A stretch of 64,000 nt of DNA from Roseovarius sp. (GTDB taxonomy: Bacteria; Pseudomonadota; Alphaproteobacteria; Rhodobacterales; Rhodobacteraceae), in contig JAOSKR010000001.1 in assembly GCA_027493545.1 (NCBI GenBank), positions 338,001 through 402,000 on the forward strand. Reading direction: 5' to 3'. The notes under the pieces are model-generated. The model was not told the origin of the DNA. It ran no database searches and was given only the letters and a program-made list of their open reading frames with translations. Below, piece by piece: positions 21,982 to 30,872 of the stretch (its first letter is position 1; each line of letters begins with the position of its first letter). Both the position numbers and the translations under genes were made by a program.

Positions 21982-22794
21982 ATGACAAGACCCCTCACCG
22001 ACCGAGCGTCCCTGATCCGCAACCGCCACCGCGCCGGGCGCGCGCCCGTCGCCTTTCTGCACGAGCTGGCGCGCGCCGAGATCGAGGATCGTCTGGCAAT
22101 GGTTAAGAAATCCTTTCGCGCCGCCGCCGTAGTGGGCGGTTTCCCGCGGCTGTGGCAGGGGCTCTTGCCGGACGCGCAGCAGGTCGAGGACGCCGACACC
22201 CTGCCGCTCGACGAGGCCGCCCATGACCTCGTCGTGCACGCGATGGCGCTCCATTGGGCCAACGACCCCGTGGGACAGCTTATCCGGGCGCGCCGCGCAC
22301 TCAGGCCCGATGGGCTCTTTCTGGCGGTCTTTCCCGGCGGCCAGACCCTGCACGAATTGCGCGCGTCACTGGCGCAGGCCGAGGCCGACCTTTCCGGCGG
22401 GCTCTCGCCGCGGGTGGCGCCAATGGGCGAGGTGCGCGCGCTGGGCGCGCTGCTGCAGCGGGCGGGTTTCGCGCTGCCGGTGGCCGACGCGGTGCGGCTC
22501 AACGCAAGCTACGCCTCGCCGATCGAACTGATGCGCGAGTTGCGCGGCATGGGCGAGGCCAACGCGCTCGCCGACCGGCGCCGGCAACCGACCCGCCGGG
22601 CACTGATCGACCGGGCCTGCGCGATATATCGGGAAAGCTACGGCGCCGGCGGCCGCATCCCGGCCACCTTCGAGCTGATCGTGCTGACCGGCTGGGCGCC
22701 GGCGCCCGGCCAGCCCCAACCGCTGCGCCCGGGCTCGGCCACCACACGGCTCGCCGATGCGCTCGGAACCAGAGAAACGCCGCTCGAAGATTGA
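21982..22794 (+). CDS. SAM-dependent methyltransferase-like protein (BioC/NDUFAF5-type)
   Basis: A 270-aa protein with a class I methyltransferase fold of the BioC/NDUFAF5 type. The motif DLVVHAMALHWANDPVGQLIRARRALRPDGLFLAVFPGG lies at about 80-120, and ASPIELMRELRGMGEANAL near 180. The glycine-rich motif I is weak, as is common in this subfamily, and its substrate in alphaproteobacteria is unknown. In mitochondria NDUFAF5 hydroxylates a complex I subunit. It is followed by hemH. Confidence 0.8.
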   Translation: MTRPLTDRASLIRNRHRAGRAPVAFLHELARAEIEDRLAMVKKSFRAAAVVGGFPRLWQGLLPDAQQVEDADTLPLDEAAHDLVVHAMALHWANDPVGQLIRARRALRPDGLFLAVFPGGQTLHELRASLAQAEADLSGGLSPRVAPMGEVRALGALLQRAGFALPVADAVRLNASYASPIELMRELRGMGEANALADRRRQPTRRALIDRACAIYRESYGAGGRIPATFELIVLTGWAPAPGQPQPLRPGSATTRLADALGTRETPLED

Positions 22795-22853
22795 CGACCG
22801 CCGGCAACCGTATATGTCCAGTGCGGACCCTGCACGAGATGAGAAAGCCGCCC

Positions 22854-23945
22854 ATGCCCGATGTCTCCGCCGCGCCGGCCCGCCCCGCCCATGCCCCCGC
22901 CGATCATCCCGCGATCGCCCCCGGCAGAACCGGCATCCTGCTGGCCAATCTCGGCACCCCCGATCACTATGGCTACTGGCCGATGCGCCGCTATCTCAGC
23001 GAGTTCCTGTCCGACCGCCGGGTGATCGACTATTCGCCCTGGAAATGGCAGCCGCTCCTGCAGCTCGTGATCCTGTCGAAACGCCCGTTCACCAGCGGCG
23101 CCGCCTACCGCTCGATCTGGAACGAGGAAAGGAATGAAAGCCCGCTGTTGACGATCACGCGGGCGCAGACCGAAAAGCTGGCGCAGACCCTGCACGATCG
23201 TTATGGCGACCGCGTCATGGTGGATTTCTGCATGCGCTACGGCAACCCCTCGACCCGGTCCAGGGTACGGGCCATGGTCGAGGCGGGATGCCGGCGCATC
23301 CTGTTCTTTCCGCTCTATCCGCACTATGCCGGCGCCACCTCGGCCACCGCCAACGACCACTTCTTCCGCGCCCTGATGCAGGAGACCCGGCAGCCGGCGG
23401 CGCGGGTCATTGAGCCCTATTTCGAGCATCCGCTCTATATCGAGGCGCTGGCGCAATCGGTCGAGCGCGCCTATGACAAGCTCGATGCCCGCCCCGAGCT
23501 GCTGGTGGTCTCCTATCACGGCATGCCGAAACGCTATCTGATGCAGGGCGACCCCTATCACTGCCAGTGCCAGAAGACGACCCGTCTGCTGCGCGAGCGG
23601 CTGGGCTGGGAGGAAACCGAGATCACCTCCACCTTCCAGTCGGTGTTCGGGCCCGAGGAGTGGCTGCGGCCCTACACGGTCGAGGAGGTCGCCCGCCTCG
23701 CCCGCGAGGAGGGCAAGCGGCGCATCGCCGTGATCGCCCCCGCGTTTTCCGCCGATTGCATCGAGACGCTTGAGGAGATCAACGAGGAGATCCGCGAGAG
23801 CTTCGAAGGCGCGGGCGGCGAGAGCTTCAGCTACATCCCGTGCCTCAATGACGACGACACCCATATCGCCGCGCTCGCGGCAGTGATCGACGAAAACCGG
23901 GGGCTGGCTGGATTGACGCGCCGCGAGCGGCTGACATTGTCGTGA
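22854..23945 (+). CDS. hemH: Ferrochelatase
   Basis: Inserts Fe2+ into protoporphyrin IX, the last step of haem synthesis. The ~363-aa protein has GILLANLGTPD at the start, FCMRYGNPS, the LFFPLYPHYAGATSAT block, SYHGMPKRY with the conserved His, and CIETLEEINEE with the catalytic Glu. The start at 22854 is preferred because AGAAAG precedes it; ATG 22839 is an alternative. The C-terminus is slightly longer than the minimal form. hemJ and hemW of the same pathway lie elsewhere in the window. Confidence 0.97.
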   Translation: MPDVSAAPARPAHAPADHPAIAPGRTGILLANLGTPDHYGYWPMRRYLSEFLSDRRVIDYSPWKWQPLLQLVILSKRPFTSGAAYRSIWNEERNESPLLTITRAQTEKLAQTLHDRYGDRVMVDFCMRYGNPSTRSRVRAMVEAGCRRILFFPLYPHYAGATSATANDHFFRALMQETRQPAARVIEPYFEHPLYIEALAQSVERAYDKLDARPELLVVSYHGMPKRYLMQGDPYHCQCQKTTRLLRERLGWEETEITSTFQSVFGPEEWLRPYTVEEVARLAREEGKRRIAVIAPAFSADCIETLEEINEEIRESFEGAGGESFSYIPCLNDDDTHIAALAAVIDENRGLAGLTRRERLTLS

Positions 23946-24154
23946 AGACCGGCCGAATCCGGCTATCCTGACCGTGAAAGACCCGGGAACCCGTGTAACA
24001 GGCCACTTACCGGATGTGTTGACGATCACGTCCGTTGGGTGGCGCCACCGGCAACGCAGATCCGCTTCGGGCCCATGGTTGACCTTGCGGCATGTCGCGG
24101 CAATTGTCGGCCATGGCGGGCGATACCGGAGCCAGCCGGAAGGAGGACCGCGTC

Positions 24155-24961
24155 ATGCGCCGCGACGAGTTGACAGAACGTTTCCGCGCCTTGCACGTCC
24201 CGGGCAGGCCCGTGGTGATGCCGAACCCCCGGGACATCGGATCGGCGAAGGTCATGGCCGGGCTGGGGGCGCTGGCGCTGGCGACGACCTCTTCCGGGCA
24301 TGGTTTCACGCAGGGGCTGCCCGACGGCGGCCGGGTGACGCGTGAGTTGGCCCTGCGGCACGCCGCCGATATCTGCGCCGCAGTCGATGTCCCGGTAAAC
24401 GGCGATTTCGAGAACGGATTTGGTAACAGTCCCGAGACGGTCGCCGAAACCGTGAAGCTGGCGGCCGAGGCCGGTCTGGCCGGTGTCTCGATCGAGGACA
24501 CGGCCTTCCCGGAGAAGGACTCCTATCCGTTTGATCAGGCTCTGGCCCGGGTAGAAGCGGCGGTTTCCGCGGCCCGCGCGGCGGGCATCGTACTGACGGC
24601 CCGCGCCGATGGCTGGCTTGTGAAGACCTATGACCAGGCCGAGGCCGTCCGGCGCTGTCAGGCGTTCGCCCGGGCAGGTGCCGACGTGATCTACGCGCCG
24701 CTGGTGGATGCGGACACCACCCGTGCATTGACCGCCATCGGGACACCGGTCAACCTGCTCGCCGCGGGCGATATGCGTGATCTGACCACGGAGCAGATGG
24801 GGGCGCTTGGCGTCGCGCGCATTTCAATCGGCGGAGGACTGGCCCGGGTCACGCAACAAGTGACCATCGACGCTATCAGGGCGATGCTGGAACGGGGCGA
24901 TTTCACCATCCTGAGGGGTGCCGCGAACATGGCCGAAGTCGAGGCGTTCTTGACCAGGTGA
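24155..24961 (+). CDS. Isocitrate lyase/PEP mutase-superfamily protein
   Basis: A 268-aa TIM-barrel enzyme of the ICL/PEPM family (PF13714-like). The metal/substrate motif is DFENGFG (near residue 85), then SIEDTAFP and LTARADG. It lacks the KKCGH catalytic loop of isocitrate and methylisocitrate lyases, so it is not one of those. A C-C or P-C lyase/mutase on a small oxo-acid is likely, but the substrate is unknown. The start was chosen for AAGGAGG 8 nt upstream. It appears to be a single-gene unit. Confidence 0.85.
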   Translation: MRRDELTERFRALHVPGRPVVMPNPRDIGSAKVMAGLGALALATTSSGHGFTQGLPDGGRVTRELALRHAADICAAVDVPVNGDFENGFGNSPETVAETVKLAAEAGLAGVSIEDTAFPEKDSYPFDQALARVEAAVSAARAAGIVLTARADGWLVKTYDQAEAVRRCQAFARAGADVIYAPLVDADTTRALTAIGTPVNLLAAGDMRDLTTEQMGALGVARISIGGGLARVTQQVTIDAIRAMLERGDFTILRGAANMAEVEAFLTR

Positions 24962-25281
24962 GTCCCAGGACCGCAGGTGCGGGCCTTCTCTTTCGACGGC
25001 TTTTCTCGACAGGCCCCTGTCTGCGGCAACAGGTGCCAGACAGGACAACGGAGATAGTGCCCGGATGGCGGCCTGGTCCCGCATGCCTGTCGGGACCACC
25101 GAATCGCTCGCGCAAACCTGCGAGGGCGCAGCCTTGACGTAATCCGGCCCGTGAGAGTGAGTCGCGCGGTGCTTCGACACAACTGGCAACGGGCCTGACA
25201 GTGTGATCGAGGCCTCGTTGCCGGTCGCGGACACCGCGGGCGGGCGTCCGGGGGGCTGGCCCCCGGCCCTTGTGCCCGCCC
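24962..25281. other. 320-bp intergenic region with nested GC hairpin
   Basis: No convincing ORF on either strand. At 25237-25280 nested arms GGGCGGGC/GCCCGCCC and CCGGGGG/CCCCCGG form a strong hairpin directly next to the stop of the minus-strand L,D-transpeptidase, a likely shared transcription end. Nothing else recognisable. Confidence 0.5.
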
Positions 25282-25884
25282 TCAGATCAGCAGCACCTGC
25301 GTGCCGACGTTGGTGAGCCTGAAGAGCTCCTGGATGTGCTGGTTGTAAAGCCCGATGCAACCGTTCGACGAGCGCCGCCCGATCTTGCGGGTGTCGTGGG
25401 TGCCGTGGATACGGTAATAGGTCCAGCTGAGATAGAGCGCATGTGTGCCGAGCGGGTTGTCCGGCCCGGGCCCGACATAGTGCGGCCAGTCGGGATTGCG
25501 CTCGAGCATCGACGGCGTCGGGCGCCATTCCGGACCCACCACCTTCTGCACCACGCTGGTGCGGCCGCGGCGGGTGAGTTCCTCGGTCATCGGCACGGAT
25601 GTGGGGTAGAGCTTGTAGATGGTCTGATCCTCGGACCAGAAATGCAGCGCTCGCGAACCGGTATCGACGAGGATGGCGCCGTTATGCAGGTTCGAGAAAT
25701 AGGGCTGCCAGTGCAGCGCCCGGAAGCTGGAGATATTGTGGCGCACGCTTTCCGAGACGTCCTGTTCCATCTCGATGGTGGTGGCGCTGTCCATGTTCTG
25801 GGCCAGCGCCGGCGCACCGATCGCGGCGGCGGTACCGGCCAGGAAGGCGCGTCGGTTCCAGCCGTGGGAATTTGCCTTCGTCAT
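25282..25884 (-). CDS. Tat-exported L,D-transpeptidase (YkuD domain)
   Basis: A 200-aa periplasmic enzyme that makes 3-3 peptidoglycan crosslinks or attaches proteins. The N-terminus NRRAFLAGTAAAIGAPALA is a twin-arginine signal with RRxFL. The YkuD domain covers about 70-200, with HGTHDTRKIGRRSSNGCIGLYN holding the catalytic His and Cys of the HGT...SxGC motif. It ends shortly after, as is usual for this small type. ATG 25884 was chosen because the upstream extension is not signal-like. Its neighbours are a CAP lipoprotein and a second L,D-transpeptidase. Confidence 0.93.
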   Translation of the reverse strand: MTKANSHGWNRRAFLAGTAAAIGAPALAQNMDSATTIEMEQDVSESVRHNISSFRALHWQPYFSNLHNGAILVDTGSRALHFWSEDQTIYKLYPTSVPMTEELTRRGRTSVVQKVVGPEWRPTPSMLERNPDWPHYVGPGPDNPLGTHALYLSWTYYRIHGTHDTRKIGRRSSNGCIGLYNQHIQELFRLTNVGTQVLLI

Positions 25885-26067
25885 TGTTGACGCTCCGTAT
25901 TTGCAGGCTTTGATTTCAGGCTTCTGGTGCTGCCGGAATATATTGCGCGAATGCCGCAGTCGCAAATCAAACATGTGTTAGCGGGCAAACAAGCGCCCAA
26001 GCGGGTTTGATCAACCGGCCCGCAACCGCTAAAGGAAACGGATAAACCGGACAATTCAGAGACATTC

Positions 26068-26622
26068 ATGGCGCGCCTTTTAGCTCTTTTCCTTCCGGCC
26101 CTGCTGATTCTCTCCGCCTGCGCCGACACCGTCACCGGCCCGCGGATCGGCGCCGACGGCAAGCCGCTGCCGCAGATTTACTGGATCCGCCCGGGCGAGA
26201 CCTCCGCGGTCCAGTACCGGATGCTCGACGCGATCAACGCGCTGCGGCAAGCCTCGGGCGCGCAACCGCTGACATTCGATTCGCGCCTCAACGCCGCCGC
26301 CGCCACCCATTCGCGCGACATGTCGCTGCAGAACCGTCCGTGGCATTTCGGCTCCGACGGCTCGTCACCGCTCGACCGCGTCCGGCGCGTGGGCTACCGG
26401 GGCGAATTGCTGGGCGAGAACATCTCGGAGACCTTCGAGACCGAAATCGTGACGCTGGCGGCGTGGATGGAAGAAGAACACACCCGCCGGGTGATTCTCG
26501 ACCCGAAGGCCGACGAGATGGGCTTTGCCTGGCTGCAGGAAGACAACGGCAAGATCTGGTGGACCCTCGTCACCGGCAACAGCACCGGCCACAACGCCGG
26601 CGGCGACGGCGTGTCCTCCTGA
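26068..26622 (+). CDS. CAP/SCP-domain (YkwD-type) lipoprotein
   Basis: A 184-aa predicted lipoprotein. The lipobox LILSAC at residues 14-19 gives Cys19 as the acylation site. The CAP domain covers about 55-175, with LLDAINALRQASGAQPLTFDSRLNAAAATHSRDM and GENISE as core motifs. Bacterial CAP proteins are extracellular and often found with cell-wall genes; the activity is unknown. It is divergent from the Tat L,D-transpeptidase and converges on a lipoprotein L,D-transpeptidase with 13 bp between stops. Confidence 0.88.
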   Translation: MARLLALFLPALLILSACADTVTGPRIGADGKPLPQIYWIRPGETSAVQYRMLDAINALRQASGAQPLTFDSRLNAAAATHSRDMSLQNRPWHFGSDGSSPLDRVRRVGYRGELLGENISETFETEIVTLAAWMEEEHTRRVILDPKADEMGFAWLQEDNGKIWWTLVTGNSTGHNAGGDGVSS

Positions 26623-26635
26623 CGTCACGCCCTCA

Positions 26636-27132
26636 TCAGGGCGTCAGCACCACCGGGTGCCGTCGCCGACCATCGCATAGACCCACTCGATATCCCGGTT
26701 CTTGAGCGAGATGCAGCCCTCGGTCCAGTCCTTGCGCCGGTCGCGCGGGTTGCCGTTGGGCCGGCCGTGGATGAAGATGTCGCCGCCCGGGCTCTTGTCG
26801 GCGGCCCGCGCCACGGCGATGTCGTGTCCGTTGGGGTAGGATATCCCCAGTGACAGGTGAAAGGCGCTGTCGGGATTGCGCCGGTCGATGCGGTAGACCC
26901 CTTCGGGGGTCTTGCCATCGCCTTCGAACTGCTTGTGCCCGGCGGGCGCGGATCCCAGCTCGACCGGATAGGACCGCAGCACCCGGTCGTTGTGCATCAG
27001 ATAGAGCTTGCGGTCGGTCTTTTGCACGATGACGCGGGTGACCTCGGGGCCGTTATAGGTCTTGAACTTCGACCCGCACCCACCCACCAACGCGACGGCC
27101 AGCACCACCGCTGCGAACTTGAACACCTGCAT
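26636..27132 (-). CDS. L,D-transpeptidase family lipoprotein (frame break at last residues)
   Basis: A ~165-aa YkuD-domain protein of the YafK/ErfK type. A signal peptide with lipobox VGGC (Cys19) precedes the catalytic domain. Key motifs are FIHGRPNG with the His and DWTEGCISLKN with the Cys. As read it ends in VGDGTRWC. Restoring one base to the CCGGG run near 26650 gives VGDGTPVVLTP and a stop at 26636, the normal family ending. It may crosslink peptidoglycan or cleave a crosslinked protein. It forms an envelope cluster with the two previous genes. Confidence 0.88.
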
Positions 27133-27231
27133 CGCCCTCTTCCGACATTGTTGAACGATTATCGCCAGTCTACCCAATTTCGGCGGCTTTAGGAATCCCG
27201 CAAATCGCGCCGGCGATCATCACGGCCGGAT

Positions 27232-29073
27232 TCACTCCGCCGCCTCGTCAGCGCCCAGGAACCCGCCCGACTGGCGCGCCCAGAACCGCGCGTAGAGCCC
27301 GCCGCGCGCCAGCAGATCGGCGTGGCTGCCCTCCTCGGCGATGCGGCCCTCCTCCAGCACCACGATCCGGTCCATCTGCGCGATGGTCGAAAGCCGGTGC
27401 GCGATGGCGATCACGGTCTTGCCCTCCATCATGCCGTAAAGCGTTTTCTGGATCATTGCCTCGACCTCGCTGTCGAGCGCGCTGGTGGCCTCGTCGAGGA
27501 TGAGGATCGGCGCATCCTTGAGAATCACCCGCGCCAGCATGATCCGCTGGCGTTGCCCGCCAGAGAGCTGCACCCCGCGTTCACCGACATGCGCGTCATA
27601 GCCGCGCCGGCCCTGCGGATCCTGCAGATCGAGGATGAATTCGTGCGCCTCGGCCTTTTTCGCCGCCGTCACGACCTCGTCCTCGGTCGATTCGGGCCGA
27701 CCGTAAAGGATGTTCTCGCGCACCGAACGATGCAGGAGCGCACTGTCCTGCGGGACCATGCCGATACGGGCGCGCAGGCTTTCCTGCGTGACCTGCGCGA
27801 TGTCCTGCCCGTCGATCTCGATGCGCCCGCTCTCGGCATCATAGAACCGCAACAAGAGCTTCACCAGCGTCGACTTGCCGGCCCCCGAGCGCCCGACGAT
27901 GCCGATCCGCTCGCCCGGCGCAAGGCTCAGCGTAACCCGGTCGAGCCCGCCGGCGCCGCGGCCGTAATGGTGCGACACGCCGTCAAGCCCGATCCGGCCC
28001 TCGCGCAGATCGAGCGCGGGCGCGCCCGGCGCGTCGGTGAGGCCGATGGGCTGGGCGATGGTCTCCATCCCCTCGGCCACCACGCCGAGTTGACGGAAAA
28101 AACTGGTGAGCGCCCACATGATCCAGCCGGTCATCGCATTGAGCCGCAGCGTCAGCGCGGTGGCCGCCGCCACCACCCCGACCGACGCCGCCCCCTGCAC
28201 CCAGAGCGCCATCGCCCAGCCGACGACGCCGACGATCAGCAGCCCGTTGAGGAACACCAGCACCACATCCATGATGGTGAAGATGCGCATCTCGGCGCGA
28301 AAGGTGCGACGGGTGTTCTCGATCGCCTCGCGGGCGTGTTCCAGTTCGTCCTGGTGATGGGCGAAGAGCTTGACCGAATGGATGTTGGTGTAGGCGTCGA
28401 CCACCCGCCCGGTGACCTGCGAACGCGCGTCCGAGGCCGCCTTTGACGCGGGGCCGACGCGGCGCACGGTCCAGCGCACCAGCAGCGCATAGAGCCCAAG
28501 CCAGACGATGAGCGGCAGCGCCAGCCGCGGATCGGCATCCGACAGCATGATCACCGCACCGATGACATAGGCCACCGCGAAGGCCAGCGCATCGAAGACC
28601 TGAAACACCGCCTCGCCCGCCGCCGGCGGCGTCTGCATGATCCGGTTGGCGATGCGGCCGGCGAAATCGTTCTCGAACCAGCCCACCGGCTGGCGCAGCA
28701 CGTGCCGGTGCGCCCGCCAGCGGATGAGCGTGCCGAAATTGGGCAGGATGGCGTTGTTCAGAAGCAGCACGTCGAGCGCCTGGATCAACGGGCGCAACAG
28801 CAGGACAAAGACCGCCACGGCGATCAGTTCCGGCCCGTAGTCGCGCCACACCGCCGCCGGATCGCCGGTCAGCCGGTCGACCAGCCGGCCCATGTAGTAG
28901 ATCAGCCACAGCTCGATCAGGGCCACCACCACCGACATCGCCGCGGTCAGCGCAAAAACCTTGCGGAAGGGCCGCATATAGGCGCGCAGGAACGGCCACA
29001 GCCGACGCGGCGGCGTGTCGGTTTCCTCATAGTCGCCATAGGGGTCGACCAGATTTTCGAAGAACCTGAACAT
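27232..29073 (-). CDS. ABC exporter, fused permease-ATPase (MsbA/MDR type)
   Basis: A 613-aa half-transporter. Six transmembrane helices at about 35-330 are followed by the nucleotide-binding domain: Walker A GRSGAGKST, Q-loop VPQDSALLHRSV, signature QLSGGQRQR, Walker B ILILDEATSALD and H-loop AIAHR. It probably works as a homodimer in the inner membrane, exporting lipid or a hydrophobic compound. The substrate cannot be told from sequence. It stands alone, 60 bp past pcnB. Confidence 0.93.
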   Translation of the reverse strand: MFRFFENLVDPYGDYEETDTPPRRLWPFLRAYMRPFRKVFALTAAMSVVVALIELWLIYYMGRLVDRLTGDPAAVWRDYGPELIAVAVFVLLLRPLIQALDVLLLNNAILPNFGTLIRWRAHRHVLRQPVGWFENDFAGRIANRIMQTPPAAGEAVFQVFDALAFAVAYVIGAVIMLSDADPRLALPLIVWLGLYALLVRWTVRRVGPASKAASDARSQVTGRVVDAYTNIHSVKLFAHHQDELEHAREAIENTRRTFRAEMRIFTIMDVVLVFLNGLLIVGVVGWAMALWVQGAASVGVVAAATALTLRLNAMTGWIMWALTSFFRQLGVVAEGMETIAQPIGLTDAPGAPALDLREGRIGLDGVSHHYGRGAGGLDRVTLSLAPGERIGIVGRSGAGKSTLVKLLLRFYDAESGRIEIDGQDIAQVTQESLRARIGMVPQDSALLHRSVRENILYGRPESTEDEVVTAAKKAEAHEFILDLQDPQGRRGYDAHVGERGVQLSGGQRQRIMLARVILKDAPILILDEATSALDSEVEAMIQKTLYGMMEGKTVIAIAHRLSTIAQMDRIVVLEEGRIAEEGSHADLLARGGLYARFWARQSGGFLGADEAAE

Positions 29074-29133
29074 TCCTCTGCCCTGTTATGAAGGGTTCGG
29101 CCAACCTGCCACGCAGGCGCGGAATGGCAAGCG

Positions 29134-30276
29134 CTATCGCAGCAGGTCGTCTCGCCCGAGCGCAAAGCGCGATGCGATCCAGCGCCGTTCCAGCGCATCG
29201 AGCCTGCGGCCCAGCGCCGGACCGTTCAGCGCCGGCATCAGGTCCGCCGCCGTCAGCGGAAACCGCGCCCGCGCACCCAGCGCCAGATCGTCGAGCGCCG
29301 CCTTCGCCACCGCCTCGCCCGCCCGCGCCGCGCGCAAAAGCACGATGTCGCGCCCCGCCTCATACCCCTCGCGATAACCCAACTCCGCCGGCGGCGCATC
29401 GCCGTCCATGCCCGCGCGCAACCGCGCCAGCACCCTCGCCTGCGCCTTGCTGAGACGCAGCCGCTCGGCCACCCCCTCGCCGCCCAGCGCCGCGAGGCGG
29501 CGGATCGGGTCGGGCGCGGCGTCGATGCTCGCCTCGAGGTGAACGAGCGGCGCCAGCAGTCGGTCGCAGGCTCCCGGCAGCACCCGGCCCAGTACGCCGC
29601 TTTCATGCATCGCCGCCACCGCCGGCACCGGATCGGGAGCGGCAAGCAGCTTGAGCGTCTCGGCGCCCAGCCGCTCTTTCGACAGGCCCTCGACGCCCTC
29701 GGCCAGGGCGGCGCAGGCCGCCAGTCCCTGCGGGTCGAGCCCGCCCTGCCCGTACCAGGCGTGAAAGCGGAAGAACCGCAGGATGCGCAGATAATCCTCG
29801 CGGATGCGATCCTCGGGGTTTTCGATGAACCGCACCCTCCGTGCGCGCAGATCCGCCAACCCGCCCAGCGGGTCGATCACGGTGCCATCGGGGCGCGCAT
29901 AAAGCGCGTTCATGGTGAAATCGCGCCGCCGCGCGTCCTCGGTCACATCGCATGAGAAAACGACCGTGGCGTGACGCCCGAAGGTTTCCACATCCTTGCG
30001 GAAGGTTGTCACCTCATGCGGCAACCCATCCGAGACCACCGTCACGGTGCCGTGGTCGATCCCGGTCGGGACCGGCTTCAGCCCGGCATCCCCGGCCAGC
30101 CTCGCCACGGTTTCGGGCCGCGCGTCGGTGGCGATGTCAATATCCGCCACCTCGACGCCCAGCAGCGCGTTGCGCACGCAGCCGCCGACAAAGAGCGCCT
30201 GATGGCCGGCATCGGTCAGCATCCGGCAGACCGCCTGCGTCGCGCCGCGCTCGATCCAGGCGCCCGTGACCTTCAT
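29134..30276 (-). CDS. CCA-adding enzyme / poly(A) polymerase family nucleotidyltransferase
   Basis: A 380-aa class II nucleotidyltransferase. The active-site motif is LFVGGCVRNALLG followed by DIDIAT (two metal-binding Asp). ARRRDFTMNALY and the RIREDYLRILRFFRFHAWYG block are tRNA-nucleotidyltransferase/PcnB hallmarks. CCA addition is the likely role because no other candidate is visible, but a poly(A) polymerase cannot be excluded. It overlaps the nudL stop by ATGA and ends the hslO-nudL operon. Confidence 0.9.
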   Translation of the reverse strand: MKVTGAWIERGATQAVCRMLTDAGHQALFVGGCVRNALLGVEVADIDIATDARPETVARLAGDAGLKPVPTGIDHGTVTVVSDGLPHEVTTFRKDVETFGRHATVVFSCDVTEDARRRDFTMNALYARPDGTVIDPLGGLADLRARRVRFIENPEDRIREDYLRILRFFRFHAWYGQGGLDPQGLAACAALAEGVEGLSKERLGAETLKLLAAPDPVPAVAAMHESGVLGRVLPGACDRLLAPLVHLEASIDAAPDPIRRLAALGGEGVAERLRLSKAQARVLARLRAGMDGDAPPAELGYREGYEAGRDIVLLRAARAGEAVAKAALDDLALGARARFPLTAADLMPALNGPALGRRLDALERRWIASRFALGRDDLLR

Positions 30277-30872
30277 CCCCGTTCCATCGTGTCCGCCATC
30301 GCCCGCAGGATATGCGCGGTCGCGCCCCAGATGTAGTAGGGGCCGACCGGCACCGTGTAATAGTGCCGCCACGTCCCCCGCCACAGTCGCGACTGGACGG
30401 AGAAATTGCGCCGGTCGAGCACATCATCGAGCGGCACCTCGAACACCTCGTCAACCTCGCCGGCCTCGGCCACGGGGGTAAAGCGCGCCCGCACCAGCCC
30501 CACCACCGGGGTGACGTGAAAGGCGGTCACCGTCTCGTGCGCGGGCAGACAGCCCAGCACCTCGACATTGGCGGGATCGAGCCCGATCTCCTCCTGCGCC
30601 TCGCGCAGCGCCGCGGCAACGGCGTCGGCGTCATCGGGGTCCTGCTTGCCGCCGGGAAAGGCGATCTGGCCGGGGTGGTGCCGGAGCGCGGAGGACCGCT
30701 TGGTCAGATACAGTTTCGCCCCCGAGCTATCGATCAGCACCGGCACCAGAACACCGGCCGGCCGCAACCGCCGCCCCTCGGGCGGATGGGTGCCGGGGCT
30801 GAGGTCGAAATCCGACGACGGCGCCCCGGCCCGGGCCAGTGCAGCGCGCAGGGTGTTGGCGGGATCAGTCAT
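30273..30872 (-). CDS. CoA pyrophosphatase NudL-type Nudix hydrolase
   Basis: A 199-aa Nudix protein of the CoA-diphosphatase type. The Nudix box GGKQDPDDADAVAAALREAQEEIGL covers about 75-99, preceded by LRHHPGQIAFPGG, the UPF0035 extension that marks CoA pyrophosphatases. It hydrolyses CoA and related dinucleotides. The start MTDPANT was chosen because it is the family's usual N-terminus and lies inside the end of hslO, giving an overlap. ATG 30890 is an alternative. Confidence 0.88.
   Translation of the reverse strand: MTDPANTLRAALARAGAPSSDFDLSPGTHPPEGRRLRPAGVLVPVLIDSSGAKLYLTKRSSALRHHPGQIAFPGGKQDPDDADAVAAALREAQEEIGLDPANVEVLGCLPAHETVTAFHVTPVVGLVRARFTPVAEAGEVDEVFEVPLDDVLDRRNFSVQSRLWRGTWRHYYTVPVGPYYIWGATAHILRAMADTMERG

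Noticed and set aside
24155-24961. Isocitrate or methylisocitrate lyase
   Set aside because: Lacks the KKCGH catalytic loop; only the ICL/PEPM fold is supported.
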